A DNA stretch of 64,000 bases from Bacteroidaceae bacterium (GTDB taxonomy: Bacteria > Bacteroidota > Bacteroidia > Bacteroidales > Bacteroidaceae). A program made the translations under genes and the position numbers. Positions 44,312 to 52,325 of this stretch are shown here, one piece after another. Below the pieces are notes generated by a model. The model saw only the letters and a program-made list of their open reading frames with translations, was not told the DNA's origin and ran no database searches. How positions within the stretch are numbered: position 1 is the stretch's first letter; each line of letters starts with the position of its first letter. Location: NCBI GenBank assembly GCA_017619585.1, contig JAFZSA010000034.1:434001-498000 (forward strand), given 5' to 3'.

Positions 44312-44902
44312 ATGAAAGATGTAGGCTCTCATAACGGGGAGATGATGAGACGGGGCCGCGTTGAGGTCATTTGCGGCTCTATGTTCTCGGGTAAGACAGA
44401 GGAGTTGATACGCCGTCTGAAACGTGCCCAGTTTGCCCATCAGCGTGTAGAGATATTCAAGCCCAGCATAGACGTGCGCTATAGCGAGGAGGAAGTTGTC
44501 AGCCATCAGGGCAATAGCATCATGTCAACCCCTGTGGACTCTTCATCCAGCATCCTGCTTTTAGCCCAGGATACGGATGTTGTGGGAATTGACGAGGCAC
44601 AGTTCTTTGACGAACATATTGTGGAAGTGTGCAATGAACTGGCATCACGTGGAATCCGCGTTATTGTTGCAGGGTTGGATCTGGACTTCAAGGCACAACC
44701 CTTTGGCCCCATGCCCCAGCTCTGTGCCATTGCCGATGAGGTGACAAAGGTGCATGCCATTTGTGTTCGCTGTGGTGCCCTTGCCTATGTAAGTCACCGT
44801 ATTGTAGCAGGAGACAAACAGGTCATGCTAGGCGAAAAGCAGGAGTATGAACCCCTCTGCAGAGAATGCTATGACTCGCTACGGGAGAAGTTGACGAGTT
44901 GA
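44312..44902 (+). CDS. tdk: Thymidine kinase
   Basis: 196 residues. P-loop [14 protein letters not shown] near residue 23, Walker B-like [11 protein letters not shown] near 89, and the zinc ribbon CVRCG (near 152) with a C-terminal CREC. Phosphorylates thymidine in nucleotide salvage. A TATTTTTG -7 element at about 44279-44286 lies 26 bases before the ATG. Confidence 0.96.
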   Translation: MKDVGSHNGEMMRRGRVEVICGSMFSGKTEELIRRLKRAQFAHQRVEIFKPSIDVRYSEEEVVSHQGNSIMSTPVDSSSSILLLAQDTDVVGIDEAQFFDEHIVEVCNELASRGIRVIVAGLDLDFKAQPFGPMPQLCAIADEVTKVHAICVRCGALAYVSHRIVAGDKQVMLGEKQEYEPLCRECYDSLREKLTS

Positions 44903-44910
44903 CAGTAAAA

Positions 44911-44980
44911 AAGGCGGCCCTAAATAAAAATCGTTATAACGATATAACGTGATAACGTCATAACGAGAAAAGGCCGCCAA
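44911..44980. repeat. TAACG tandem repeat inside an aaggcggcc/ggccgcc inverted repeat
   Basis: aaggcggcc (44911-44919) pairs with ggccgcc (44972-44978); between them are about five taacg units (cgttataacgatataacgtgataacgtcataacg). It could fold as a long terminator-like stem after tdk. Confidence 0.75.
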
Positions 44981-45010
44981 TCGAAATAACGAAATTTTTG
45001 AATTGAAGAC

Positions 45011-46138
45011 ATGTTTGAACAAAAGATAACTTTTGACCGCTTTATCCGAAGCATTACCATCATCTGCCTATGCGCAGGTGCCGTATGGTTACTGAACTCA
45101 CTTTCCAGTGTCCTGCTACCTTTCTTCGTAGCATGGCTTTTGGCCTACATGATATATCCTTTAGTACGTTTTATTCAGTACCGACTCAGAGTGCGTAACC
45201 GCATCCTCAGCATAATAACGGCCCTACTGATAGTCATTGCCCTACTGAGTGGCCTCCTGGCCTTGATTATACCGCCCATTCTGGAGGAAACAGCACACAT
45301 CTCCAATCTGGTTAGTCTGTATTTCAACGACGTGATGACGCAGACCAACATGGCCTCCTACATCCAGAATATTGTCAAACACCTTAGCAACAAGAATGCC
45401 CTCTTCAACCTGATGCAACAGAGTTCCTTTATGGATACTGTACAGACCGTGATGATACAGGCATGGAACCTTGTCTCCGGAACAGTGAACGTAGCAATGA
45501 GTATTTTGGGCATCTTCGTGGTGCTGTTGTATATGTTCTTTATACTTATCGACTACGAGAATATCTGTCAAGGATGGGTGAACCTCATCCCCGCCAGCAA
45601 GCGCCAATTTGCCTCTATGGTTGTCCAAGATGTGCAGAACGGCATGAACGCCTACTTCCGCGGACAGGCACTCATTGCCCTCATAGTAGGAATACTCTTC
45701 AGCATAGGATTCCTCATCATAGACTTCCCCATGGCCATAGGTCTGGGTCTCTTCATAGGATTCCTCAATCTGGTTCCCTACATGCAACTCTTCGGTTTCA
45801 TCCCCACCATACTACTGGCCATCCTCAAGTCGGCCGAGACAGGCGAGAACTTCTGGATTATCCTGCTTTGTGCACTTGCCGTCTTTGCGGTTGTACAACT
45901 TATTCAGGATATGTACCTTACGCCCCGTATCATGGGACATGTTATGGGGCTGAATCCTGCTGTCATTCTACTCAGCCTCTCTGTCTGGGGCAGCCTTATG
46001 GGCATCATCGGCTTCATTATAGCCTTACCCCTTACCACCTTGCTACTCTCTTATTACAGAAGATTTGTACTAAAAGAAGGAACTCCAGAGCAGGAAAATC
46101 CACCCATAGAGAACAAAAATGAGGAGGAAAGCAAATAA
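45011..46138 (+). CDS. AI-2E family transporter (PerM-like permease)
   Basis: 375 residues with about eight membrane segments. Family strings: LLPFFVAWLLAYMIYPLVRF near the N-terminus, GQALIALIVGILFSIGFLIIDFPMAIGLGLFIGFLNLVPYMQLFG (two segments), IQDMYLTPRIMGHVMGLNPAVILLSLSVWGSLMGIIGF. Members export varied substrates including ions and small signals; the substrate is not given by sequence. A short charged tail (ENKNEEESK) ends it. Confidence 0.9.
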   Translation: MFEQKITFDRFIRSITIICLCAGAVWLLNSLSSVLLPFFVAWLLAYMIYPLVRFIQYRLRVRNRILSIITALLIVIALLSGLLALIIPPILEETAHISNLVSLYFNDVMTQTNMASYIQNIVKHLSNKNALFNLMQQSSFMDTVQTVMIQAWNLVSGTVNVAMSILGIFVVLLYMFFILIDYENICQGWVNLIPASKRQFASMVVQDVQNGMNAYFRGQALIALIVGILFSIGFLIIDFPMAIGLGLFIGFLNLVPYMQLFGFIPTILLAILKSAETGENFWIILLCALAVFAVVQLIQDMYLTPRIMGHVMGLNPAVILLSLSVWGSLMGIIGFIIALPLTTLLLSYYRRFVLKEGTPEQENPPIENKNEEESK

Positions 46139-46153
46139 TTTTGAATTATGAAT

Positions 46154-46184
46154 TTTGAATTATAAATTAAATTATATACCTTTG
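46154..46184 (+). promoter_or_regulatory. Promoter of tRNA-Lys
   Basis: TTTG at 46154-46157, 19 bases, TACCTTTG at 46177-46184. Same layout as the tRNA-Gln promoter at 2374-2404, 35 bases before the tRNA. Confidence 0.75.
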
Positions 46185-46219
46185 CACCCGCAATAGCAGA
46201 AATGCGTTGTTTTTAGGTC

Positions 46220-46295
46220 GGTCCGCTAGCTCAGTTGGTAGAGCACAACACTTTTAATGTTGGGGTCTTGGGTTCGAACCCCAAGCGGGCTACCA
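46220..46295 (+). tRNA. tRNA-Lys (anticodon TTT)
   Basis: Acceptor GGTCCGC (46220-46226) with GCGGGCT (46285-46291; two wobble pairs), D arm GCTC/GAGC, anticodon arm CAACA-CTTTTAA-TGTTG giving TTT, T arm TTGGG-TTCGAAC-CCCAA, then A and an encoded CCA. Confidence 0.93.
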
Positions 46296-46524
46296 GAAAA
46301 AAGAAGTCTAACAGCAGAAAGTTTCACTTTCGGAAGTTGGGCTTCTTTTTTATGTAAAGCTTCCTGTGGAAGGTTATGGGGTCGAAAAATATCAACCCCA
46401 AGCGGGCTACCAGAAAAGAGAAGTCTAACAGCAGAAAGTTTCACTTTCGGAAGTTGGGCTTCTTTTTTTATGTAAAGCTTCCTGTAGTAGGTTATGGAAG
46501 CGAAGTATTCATCCCCAAGCGGGC
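46277..46524. repeat. 117-bp tandem duplication of the tRNA-Lys 3' end and terminator
   Basis: aaccccaagcgggctaccag plus the terminator hairpin and gtaaagcttcctgt...ggttatgg recurs at 46394 (offset 117), and a third partial copy (ccccaagcgggc) starts at 46513. The first unit holds the true tRNA end. Confidence 0.88.
46301..46352 (+). terminator. Terminator of tRNA-Lys (first of two identical copies)
   Basis: gaagtctaac / gttgggcttc stem with inner agaaag/ctttc and TTTTTT after it. Copied at 46418-46468. Confidence 0.85.
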
Positions 46525-46536
46525 AAGAGGGGGCTG

Positions 46537-49005
46537 CTATAATTTGGAAATTTTGTTGTCTCCCTTCTTCAACTTCACTTCCCGTTGCGTTCCGTTCGCA
46601 ATGAGCATAACCTTGCAGGGCTGCTGAGCAGTAAGAGTAAGGGCGGTAACTTTACTATCCTTCCACTCCATGCTAACAGCTACACCGCCACGGGCACGGA
46701 TACCGGTAACGGAGCCGTTCTTCCAGTTCTCAGGCAAGGCAGGAAGCAGCTCGATGGAGTGTAGCCCCCCATCGCCCTTTGGAGAGGGGACGGGGGTGAG
46801 GCTATTAATGTTATAATTGCTCTGCATCAGCATCTCTATCACTCCGGCACATCCACCAAAGTTTCCATCTATCTGGAAAGGGGAATGAGCATCCAGCAGA
46901 TTAGGGTATGTCCCTCCTCCCCTACGGGCATCAGAGCCCCGGTAACCATCGGGACTAACATATGAAAGTAGTTTACGGAAGATGTGATAGGCATTCTTGG
47001 CATCATGCAGACGAGCATAGAGGTTCATGCGCCAACCCGTGCTCCATCCTGTGGTACGGTCGCCACGAATCTCCAACGACTTATGGGCGGCCTGATGAAT
47101 ATCCTCCACACTATTCACACCATCACTTAGGCTGTGCCCTGGATAGATGCCGAAGAGATGACTCTGATGGCGGTGGTGAGGATCTTCATCTTCCCAATCG
47201 TAGAACCACTCCTGCAGATTGCCTTTCTTACCTATTTTATATGGTTGCAGACGAGAAAGAGCCTCATCAGTCTGAGCCACAAAGTCTTTATCCAAGTCCA
47301 ACACAAGAGCTGCATTACGGGCATCAGTAAGACATTCGCGAATCATCGAAAGGTCAGCAGAACCACCGTAGAAACTACGCCCATGGTAACCCTGTGGCGT
47401 TACATAATCATTCTCGGGCGAAGTGCAGGGTGCAGTAATAAGGTACTCCTGACCCTCCACACCCATATCCTTGGTGCTGACAAGCCAGCCCAGACAGAAC
47501 TCTGCAGCACCTTTCAGGACGGGATAGTACTCACGCAGGAAATCCTTATCGAGCGAGAAAGTATAATGCTCCCAGATATGTGTGCTGACCCAAGCACCAC
47601 CCATATTCCAGTTAGCCCACTGAGGATCTCCGTTGTGAAGTCCAACAGGACAGGTCATTGCCCATATATCGGTATTGTGTGCCAGGCACCAACCCTTATC
47701 CACTCCGTAGTAGGCTTTTGCCGTCAACTCGCCAGAGCCTTGAAGTTCCTTCAGGAAGGTAAGCAGAGAGAGGTGCATCTCGGGCAGAGCTGCAGTCTCG
47801 GCAGGCCAATAATTCTCCTCCAGATTGATATTAGTAGTATAGTTGCACGACCAGGGAGGCAAAATACTCTCGTTCCACAATCCCTGCAGGTTAGCAGGCA
47901 CATTAGGAGTACGTGAACAGGAGATAAGCAGGTAGCGACCATACTGGAAATAGAGCGCCTCAAGGGCAGGATTGAAAATACCCTCATCAATATACTCGCG
48001 GAGCACTTCCTCTGTTGAACGGACATCAGGTTTAGACTCCCCCAGCGAAAGTTTCACGCGGTTATAGATATTCTGATAGTCGGCAATGTGATGTTCCTTC
48101 AACACATCATAGGAAGAGGAAGAGAGTTTCTTCAGCCTGGCATCAGCTAACTGCTGATAAGGACGCCCCTCCCTTGCAGGATCCTTATCATAGCCATTGA
48201 AAGAGGTAGCATTGACCAGGCGGACAACAACCTCGCTGGAACCGTCAACAACAATGGCATCGCTGTCTGCCCTGACGCAGGAACCATCCACCTGCACCTT
48301 GGTACAGAATCGCATACCCCTATTGGAATCGTAAGAGAAATGATCACCTCCCCAGTAACTGGGTAAAGAGGCATAGGCCGCATAACCTTCGTTGACCAGC
48401 ACCTTACCATATTCTGTATGAATCTTGTTCTTTAACTGGCAGGAAAGCCCCACACGGGCACAGATACCCTTGGGATTGTCCGTTGTAATACGAATGACAA
48501 TACCAGAGTCCGGGTGAGTAGCAAAATACTCGGTAGTATATCTGTACATACCCCTCTGATATTCTGTATGAGCCGTAGCATTGCCTATGTCTAACCATCG
48601 GCGATAGCCTGTGGCCGGAGTTTCTGTGTCCAGATAATCTATGGTAAGCTGTCCCAACGGCTGGTAGTTCTGCGAGAAATGTCCCTGAACATCATGTTGC
48701 AGTTGGTCGGCCTTGGAATAATCCCCCTGACGCAAGGCCTCACGAATGGCAGGGATACTTTTGTGGGCATCGGGCGAGAAAACCTTCATGTTGCAAGGCT
48801 CACCCGTCCAGAGTGTAATATCATTCAGAGATACCCTGTCATGTTCCGTCCCGCCATAGACAACACCGCCCAAAGTACCATTACCAATAACCAGCGCCTC
48901 CTCGAAGAATTCTGCAGGCTTGTTATAAAGTAAAGTCTGAGCACCAGCCCCCAGCGTAACCAGAAAAGCCAATGCCAACAAGGAGAATTTTGATTCGGCA
49001 CGCAT
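46537..49005 (-). CDS. Alpha-L-fucosidase, glycoside hydrolase family 95
   Basis: 822 residues. Signal peptide (MRAESKFSLLALAFLVTLGAGAQ), N-terminal domain PAEFFEEALVIGNGTLGGVVYGGTEHDRVSLNDITLWTG, catalytic barrel with NLQGLWNESILPPWSCNYTTNINLEENYWPAE and WSTGWRMNLYARLHDAKNAY, then FQIDGNFGGCAGVIEMLMQS and a beta end. Releases alpha-1,2-fucose (some relatives L-galactose) from host or plant glycans. A second-type palindrome codes SLTPVPSPKGDGGL near residue 740. First in a run of three enzyme genes if read from GH20; gaps are 8 and 24 bases. Confidence 0.92.
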   Translation of the reverse strand: MRAESKFSLLALAFLVTLGAGAQTLLYNKPAEFFEEALVIGNGTLGGVVYGGTEHDRVSLNDITLWTGEPCNMKVFSPDAHKSIPAIREALRQGDYSKADQLQHDVQGHFSQNYQPLGQLTIDYLDTETPATGYRRWLDIGNATAHTEYQRGMYRYTTEYFATHPDSGIVIRITTDNPKGICARVGLSCQLKNKIHTEYGKVLVNEGYAAYASLPSYWGGDHFSYDSNRGMRFCTKVQVDGSCVRADSDAIVVDGSSEVVVRLVNATSFNGYDKDPAREGRPYQQLADARLKKLSSSSYDVLKEHHIADYQNIYNRVKLSLGESKPDVRSTEEVLREYIDEGIFNPALEALYFQYGRYLLISCSRTPNVPANLQGLWNESILPPWSCNYTTNINLEENYWPAETAALPEMHLSLLTFLKELQGSGELTAKAYYGVDKGWCLAHNTDIWAMTCPVGLHNGDPQWANWNMGGAWVSTHIWEHYTFSLDKDFLREYYPVLKGAAEFCLGWLVSTKDMGVEGQEYLITAPCTSPENDYVTPQGYHGRSFYGGSADLSMIRECLTDARNAALVLDLDKDFVAQTDEALSRLQPYKIGKKGNLQEWFYDWEDEDPHHRHQSHLFGIYPGHSLSDGVNSVEDIHQAAHKSLEIRGDRTTGWSTGWRMNLYARLHDAKNAYHIFRKLLSYVSPDGYRGSDARRGGGTYPNLLDAHSPFQIDGNFGGCAGVIEMLMQSNYNINSLTPVPSPKGDGGLHSIELLPALPENWKNGSVTGIRARGGVAVSMEWKDSKVTALTLTAQQPCKVMLIANGTQREVKLKKGDNKISKL
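46765..46800 (-). repeat. Second-type palindrome in frame in the GH95 gene
   Basis: ccccccatcgccctttggagaggggacgggggtgag, coded on the minus strand as LTPVPSPKGDGG in a surface loop between conserved blocks NYNIN and IELLPALP. Related to 43454-43485. Confidence 0.75.
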
Positions 49006-49013
49006 AAATACAG

Positions 49014-52000
49014 TTATTTTACAAGTTTCTTTTTGTCCTGCATCACAAAGATGCCATGACGGGGATTACTGACAGCCTGACCTGAAATGTTGTAAATGGC
49101 AGACTGTGCATTGAGCATTGAACCATGAGAATTCTCAACCGATGGAATACCGTCAAGCAGGTCATCAAGGCCATTCAGCCATTTTGTCAGATCCTCAACC
49201 ATCTTATCATGATTGGTATAACTAAGTTTGAAGCCAAAACCATGACCGCCAGTAGAGAAGGTCTTTGTGGTTACAGAGACACCCGCCTTCCTGAGAGCTG
49301 CCCTGTACATGCTACTATTCGCAGGTTTTACAGTACTATCATCATTTGCCCAGCAGATATATGCAGGAGGCGTTTGGGCAGTTACCTGCTTATCGCTGCT
49401 ATAAAGTTCTACCAGTGCAGAACTGGGATTTGTACCCAAGAGATTTTCCCTGGATCCGGCATGCGTATAGCTTGCATTCATGCTGATAACAGGATAGTAA
49501 AGCACCTGAAAGGCTGGCAGTTCATCACCTGTAAGATGAGTAGCTATGGTACTTGCCAGATGACCACCGGCACTGAACCCCATAACACCAATCTTCTGGG
49601 GATTGAGGAGAAGGTCCTGAGCATTATCACGCAGATACTGCAAGGCAGCACGTCCATCGTTCAAGGGAACCTCGGGATTTCCATTAGGGAGGTTGTATCT
49701 AAGGACTGCAGCAGTGAAGCCTAAGTCGTTGTAGAGAGGCGCCCAGTCAGCACCCTCATAGCTACTGGCAATATAAGCATATCCGCCACCAGGGGCTATG
49801 ATGACAGCCTTTCCGTTGGCCTTCTCAGGGTCGGCACGGAAAATAGTAAGAGTAGCACCCGTAGAGAGGCGAACATTCTCTACCTTCAGCTCACCGACTT
49901 CGCTGACACTGAAGATACTGCCGACATCAGAGATACTGGCCCAGAAGCCCAAGGCACCACCAGCACCGCCATATTCATTGATATAAGGGTAAGAGCCCTC
50001 CGTAGAAAGCAAAAAGCCCTTGTCACTCTCTATGATGTTCCACTTATAGGTTCCATCAGCCAAGATGGCCCAATCACCCACCTTAGATAGAGTCTTTGTT
50101 ATGTCTGAACGATTGTAAACAACAATACCATTATAGGGGTCGCCCTGAAAAGCCCACTGATACTCATTAGATAACAAATCCTCCTTGGTAGTGGCAACAT
50201 TACAGTAGTAGCCTTCTGCGGCATTGACGTAATCAGCGCCCTCACGCAATGCCAGGTTATACCAATGAGCATCATTGAGATCGGGCGACAAATCAAAAGG
50301 GAGCTTCCACGAAGCAACAACAGTTACCACATTCTCTTGTCCTGCAACCAATGTCACAGGCTCTTTGACAGCGTAGGTAGTATAGGCCTTATGCGATACG
50401 CGGTCGGGAACCTCAGTAATGACATCCCCCTCCTGGCCTATGGCTGTAAGCTCCTCCAGCAGTTTACCAGCCTCGTCCTGAATGCGGTAAGTAACAGTAA
50501 TCTGTTTATCCAAATATGACTTCAAAATGGAGAGGGCTTCTGTAGGGTCAAAGTCGCCCGCCTCTTGAAAAGCCGTCTGATTTCCACCATCTGTTGCACT
50601 ATTGTAAGTATTCACAACCACGCCATAAGTGGTGCTGGCTGCCGAATTAGCAATATAGCCGTCGATAGTCAGACAATAAGGGTAATCAGCATTGTAACCT
50701 ACATAGTGAATCTTCAGCGGTTCAAGATAAGTATCGGAGAGCAGAATATGGCTCCAGTCATCACGATAAGGATTAGGGTCGCGATAGGAGAATTTCTTCT
50801 CTGCAATACTGTACAAATAGGTCTTTCCATTGTATGTTAGAACAGCAAACTCACTCCCGGTACCTGCGTAGCTGGTATTTACGGTATTAGTCACCTTACC
50901 TGCCTTGGTACCATACTGTCCACGAGGAGAAGACATAGTGTACTTCTTGTTGTTGCTGGGTTTAAAAACATTCCATTCAGGCAAAGGATTCTTAACTTCT
51001 ATGCCATCCTTCTTCATAATCTCCAAGAGGCTCTTGGCCCATATCTCAGCCAGACGCTGTGCACCAACTACATTGGGATGAAGGAAGAAGTTGCCAGAGT
51101 TTCCTGCCTCCTTGGTGAAAAGAACCTTATTATCCTCGAAGTACTCCCATACGCCGCGATTACCGGCATAGACCTGTTCGTACTCCTCAACAATAGTATC
51201 CAAAATGGGATAGTAGCTACGCAGTCGGTCCAAACCTTCCTGCAGGTACATTGCTCCATTATGGGTATTGGGACTATACCAGATAGGATAGTTCAGGAGT
51301 ATCCTACAGTCGGGAATCGCAGCAATAAGAGAATCTATGATGGTTCTGATGTTCTTGCCGTATGTATTCGTACTGACAGGAGCACCCTCCGTTGTGGTGC
51401 AAGCACTATCGTTGGTTCCCAGCATAATAGATATGTATATCAGACCGCCGTTCTGCTTCTTGAATGCCTTGGCATTGCTGACGATGCGGGTAAAGTCGGT
51501 CCTACCTGGCAGATAACCCCAAGTAGTGATACCAGAGTGACCACCATTATAGACATTGGTAGTAATACCTGTAGCCTGTTCTATCAATTGGCGACATACG
51601 ATAGGAGGAGCTTGCTGGGCAGCATTGCTCAAAGTAGCTCCTGCCGTGATACTGTTACCGATGAAAAGCAAGTTGATGTTTTCTTTGGGATCAACAGGAT
51701 CAGGATCACCAAGGTATGCCTCATAAATCTGGAATCGGCCTAACGAGAGTAACAAACCGCCTGCAGACTGATAACGATTAGCATAGGTTTTCTTGACAAG
51801 GAATTTCACATCGGTATATGCTGCACCCAGATCGATGTGAGGCGAAGTATAACGCTCTGGAGTATAGGACGTGAAGTCGTTATCCATATTCTTCAGCGTT
51901 GTGATGGTTGTCCATTCGCCCGGCAGATTAGCCGCTTGAATAACCACCTCGGTAGGCGTATCATAGGTACTGGACCATGCCGAGCCAATCATTGAGAAGA

Positions 52001-52301
52001 TGATGTGCTGTTCGGCCTTGTTGAAATGGAACTGCAAGAACGGATCAACACCAGCAGGAATCATATCATTTCCGCCCCATGCCGTGTGGTAGATGTACTG
52101 ATTAGTTCCTACGCCATCGCTCTCAGGGCGGATCAGATTAGAAGCAGGAAACTGGCTGCTATGTGGAGCTGTGGCAGTAATCTGCGAAGCATCGGTTATC
52201 AACGCCTCGCCTGCCTTCCAAACCTTTTCCGTCTCCTGAGCACGCATTGTTGTGCACAGCACCATCAGTACTGCACACAAAAACATATATGTGTGTTTCA
52301 T
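49014..52301 (-). CDS. Secreted double esterase: SGNH-hydrolase plus alpha/beta hydrolase
   Basis: 1095 residues. Signal MKHTYMFLCAVLMVLCTTMRAQ; an F5/8-like beta domain (25-205); an SGNH domain with the Ser of FIGNSITAG near 216, GGHSG, MLGTNDS and the late HPN; a linker with Ig-like/ricin-like parts (about 450-830); an acetyl-xylan-esterase-like alpha/beta domain (about 835-1045) with IIAPGGGYAY, nucleophile GFSAGGH near 920, Asp in NDDSTVKP and His in GGHGFG; then IYNISGQAV...KKKLVK as a secretion tail. It probably removes O-acetyl groups so that the neighbouring glycosidases can act. TTGAGCA units are coded near the C-terminus (HGSMLNAQSA). Confidence 0.85.
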   Translation of the reverse strand: MKHTYMFLCAVLMVLCTTMRAQETEKVWKAGEALITDASQITATAPHSSQFPASNLIRPESDGVGTNQYIYHTAWGGNDMIPAGVDPFLQFHFNKAEQHIIFSMIGSAWSSTYDTPTEVVIQAANLPGEWTTITTLKNMDNDFTSYTPERYTSPHIDLGAAYTDVKFLVKKTYANRYQSAGGLLLSLGRFQIYEAYLGDPDPVDPKENINLLFIGNSITAGATLSNAAQQAPPIVCRQLIEQATGITTNVYNGGHSGITTWGYLPGRTDFTRIVSNAKAFKKQNGGLIYISIMLGTNDSACTTTEGAPVSTNTYGKNIRTIIDSLIAAIPDCRILLNYPIWYSPNTHNGAMYLQEGLDRLRSYYPILDTIVEEYEQVYAGNRGVWEYFEDNKVLFTKEAGNSGNFFLHPNVVGAQRLAEIWAKSLLEIMKKDGIEVKNPLPEWNVFKPSNNKKYTMSSPRGQYGTKAGKVTNTVNTSYAGTGSEFAVLTYNGKTYLYSIAEKKFSYRDPNPYRDDWSHILLSDTYLEPLKIHYVGYNADYPYCLTIDGYIANSAASTTYGVVVNTYNSATDGGNQTAFQEAGDFDPTEALSILKSYLDKQITVTYRIQDEAGKLLEELTAIGQEGDVITEVPDRVSHKAYTTYAVKEPVTLVAGQENVVTVVASWKLPFDLSPDLNDAHWYNLALREGADYVNAAEGYYCNVATTKEDLLSNEYQWAFQGDPYNGIVVYNRSDITKTLSKVGDWAILADGTYKWNIIESDKGFLLSTEGSYPYINEYGGAGGALGFWASISDVGSIFSVSEVGELKVENVRLSTGATLTIFRADPEKANGKAVIIAPGGGYAYIASSYEGADWAPLYNDLGFTAAVLRYNLPNGNPEVPLNDGRAALQYLRDNAQDLLLNPQKIGVMGFSAGGHLASTIATHLTGDELPAFQVLYYPVISMNASYTHAGSRENLLGTNPSSALVELYSSDKQVTAQTPPAYICWANDDSTVKPANSSMYRAALRKAGVSVTTKTFSTGGHGFGFKLSYTNHDKMVEDLTKWLNGLDDLLDGIPSVENSHGSMLNAQSAIYNISGQAVSNPRHGIFVMQDKKKLVK

Positions 52302-52325
52302 AACTCTAAACTTTAAACTTTAGAT

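Noticed and set aside
46226..46475. Two 72-codon frames over tRNA-Lys and its duplication
   Set aside because: They are made by reading the tRNA 3' end and terminator copies in either direction.
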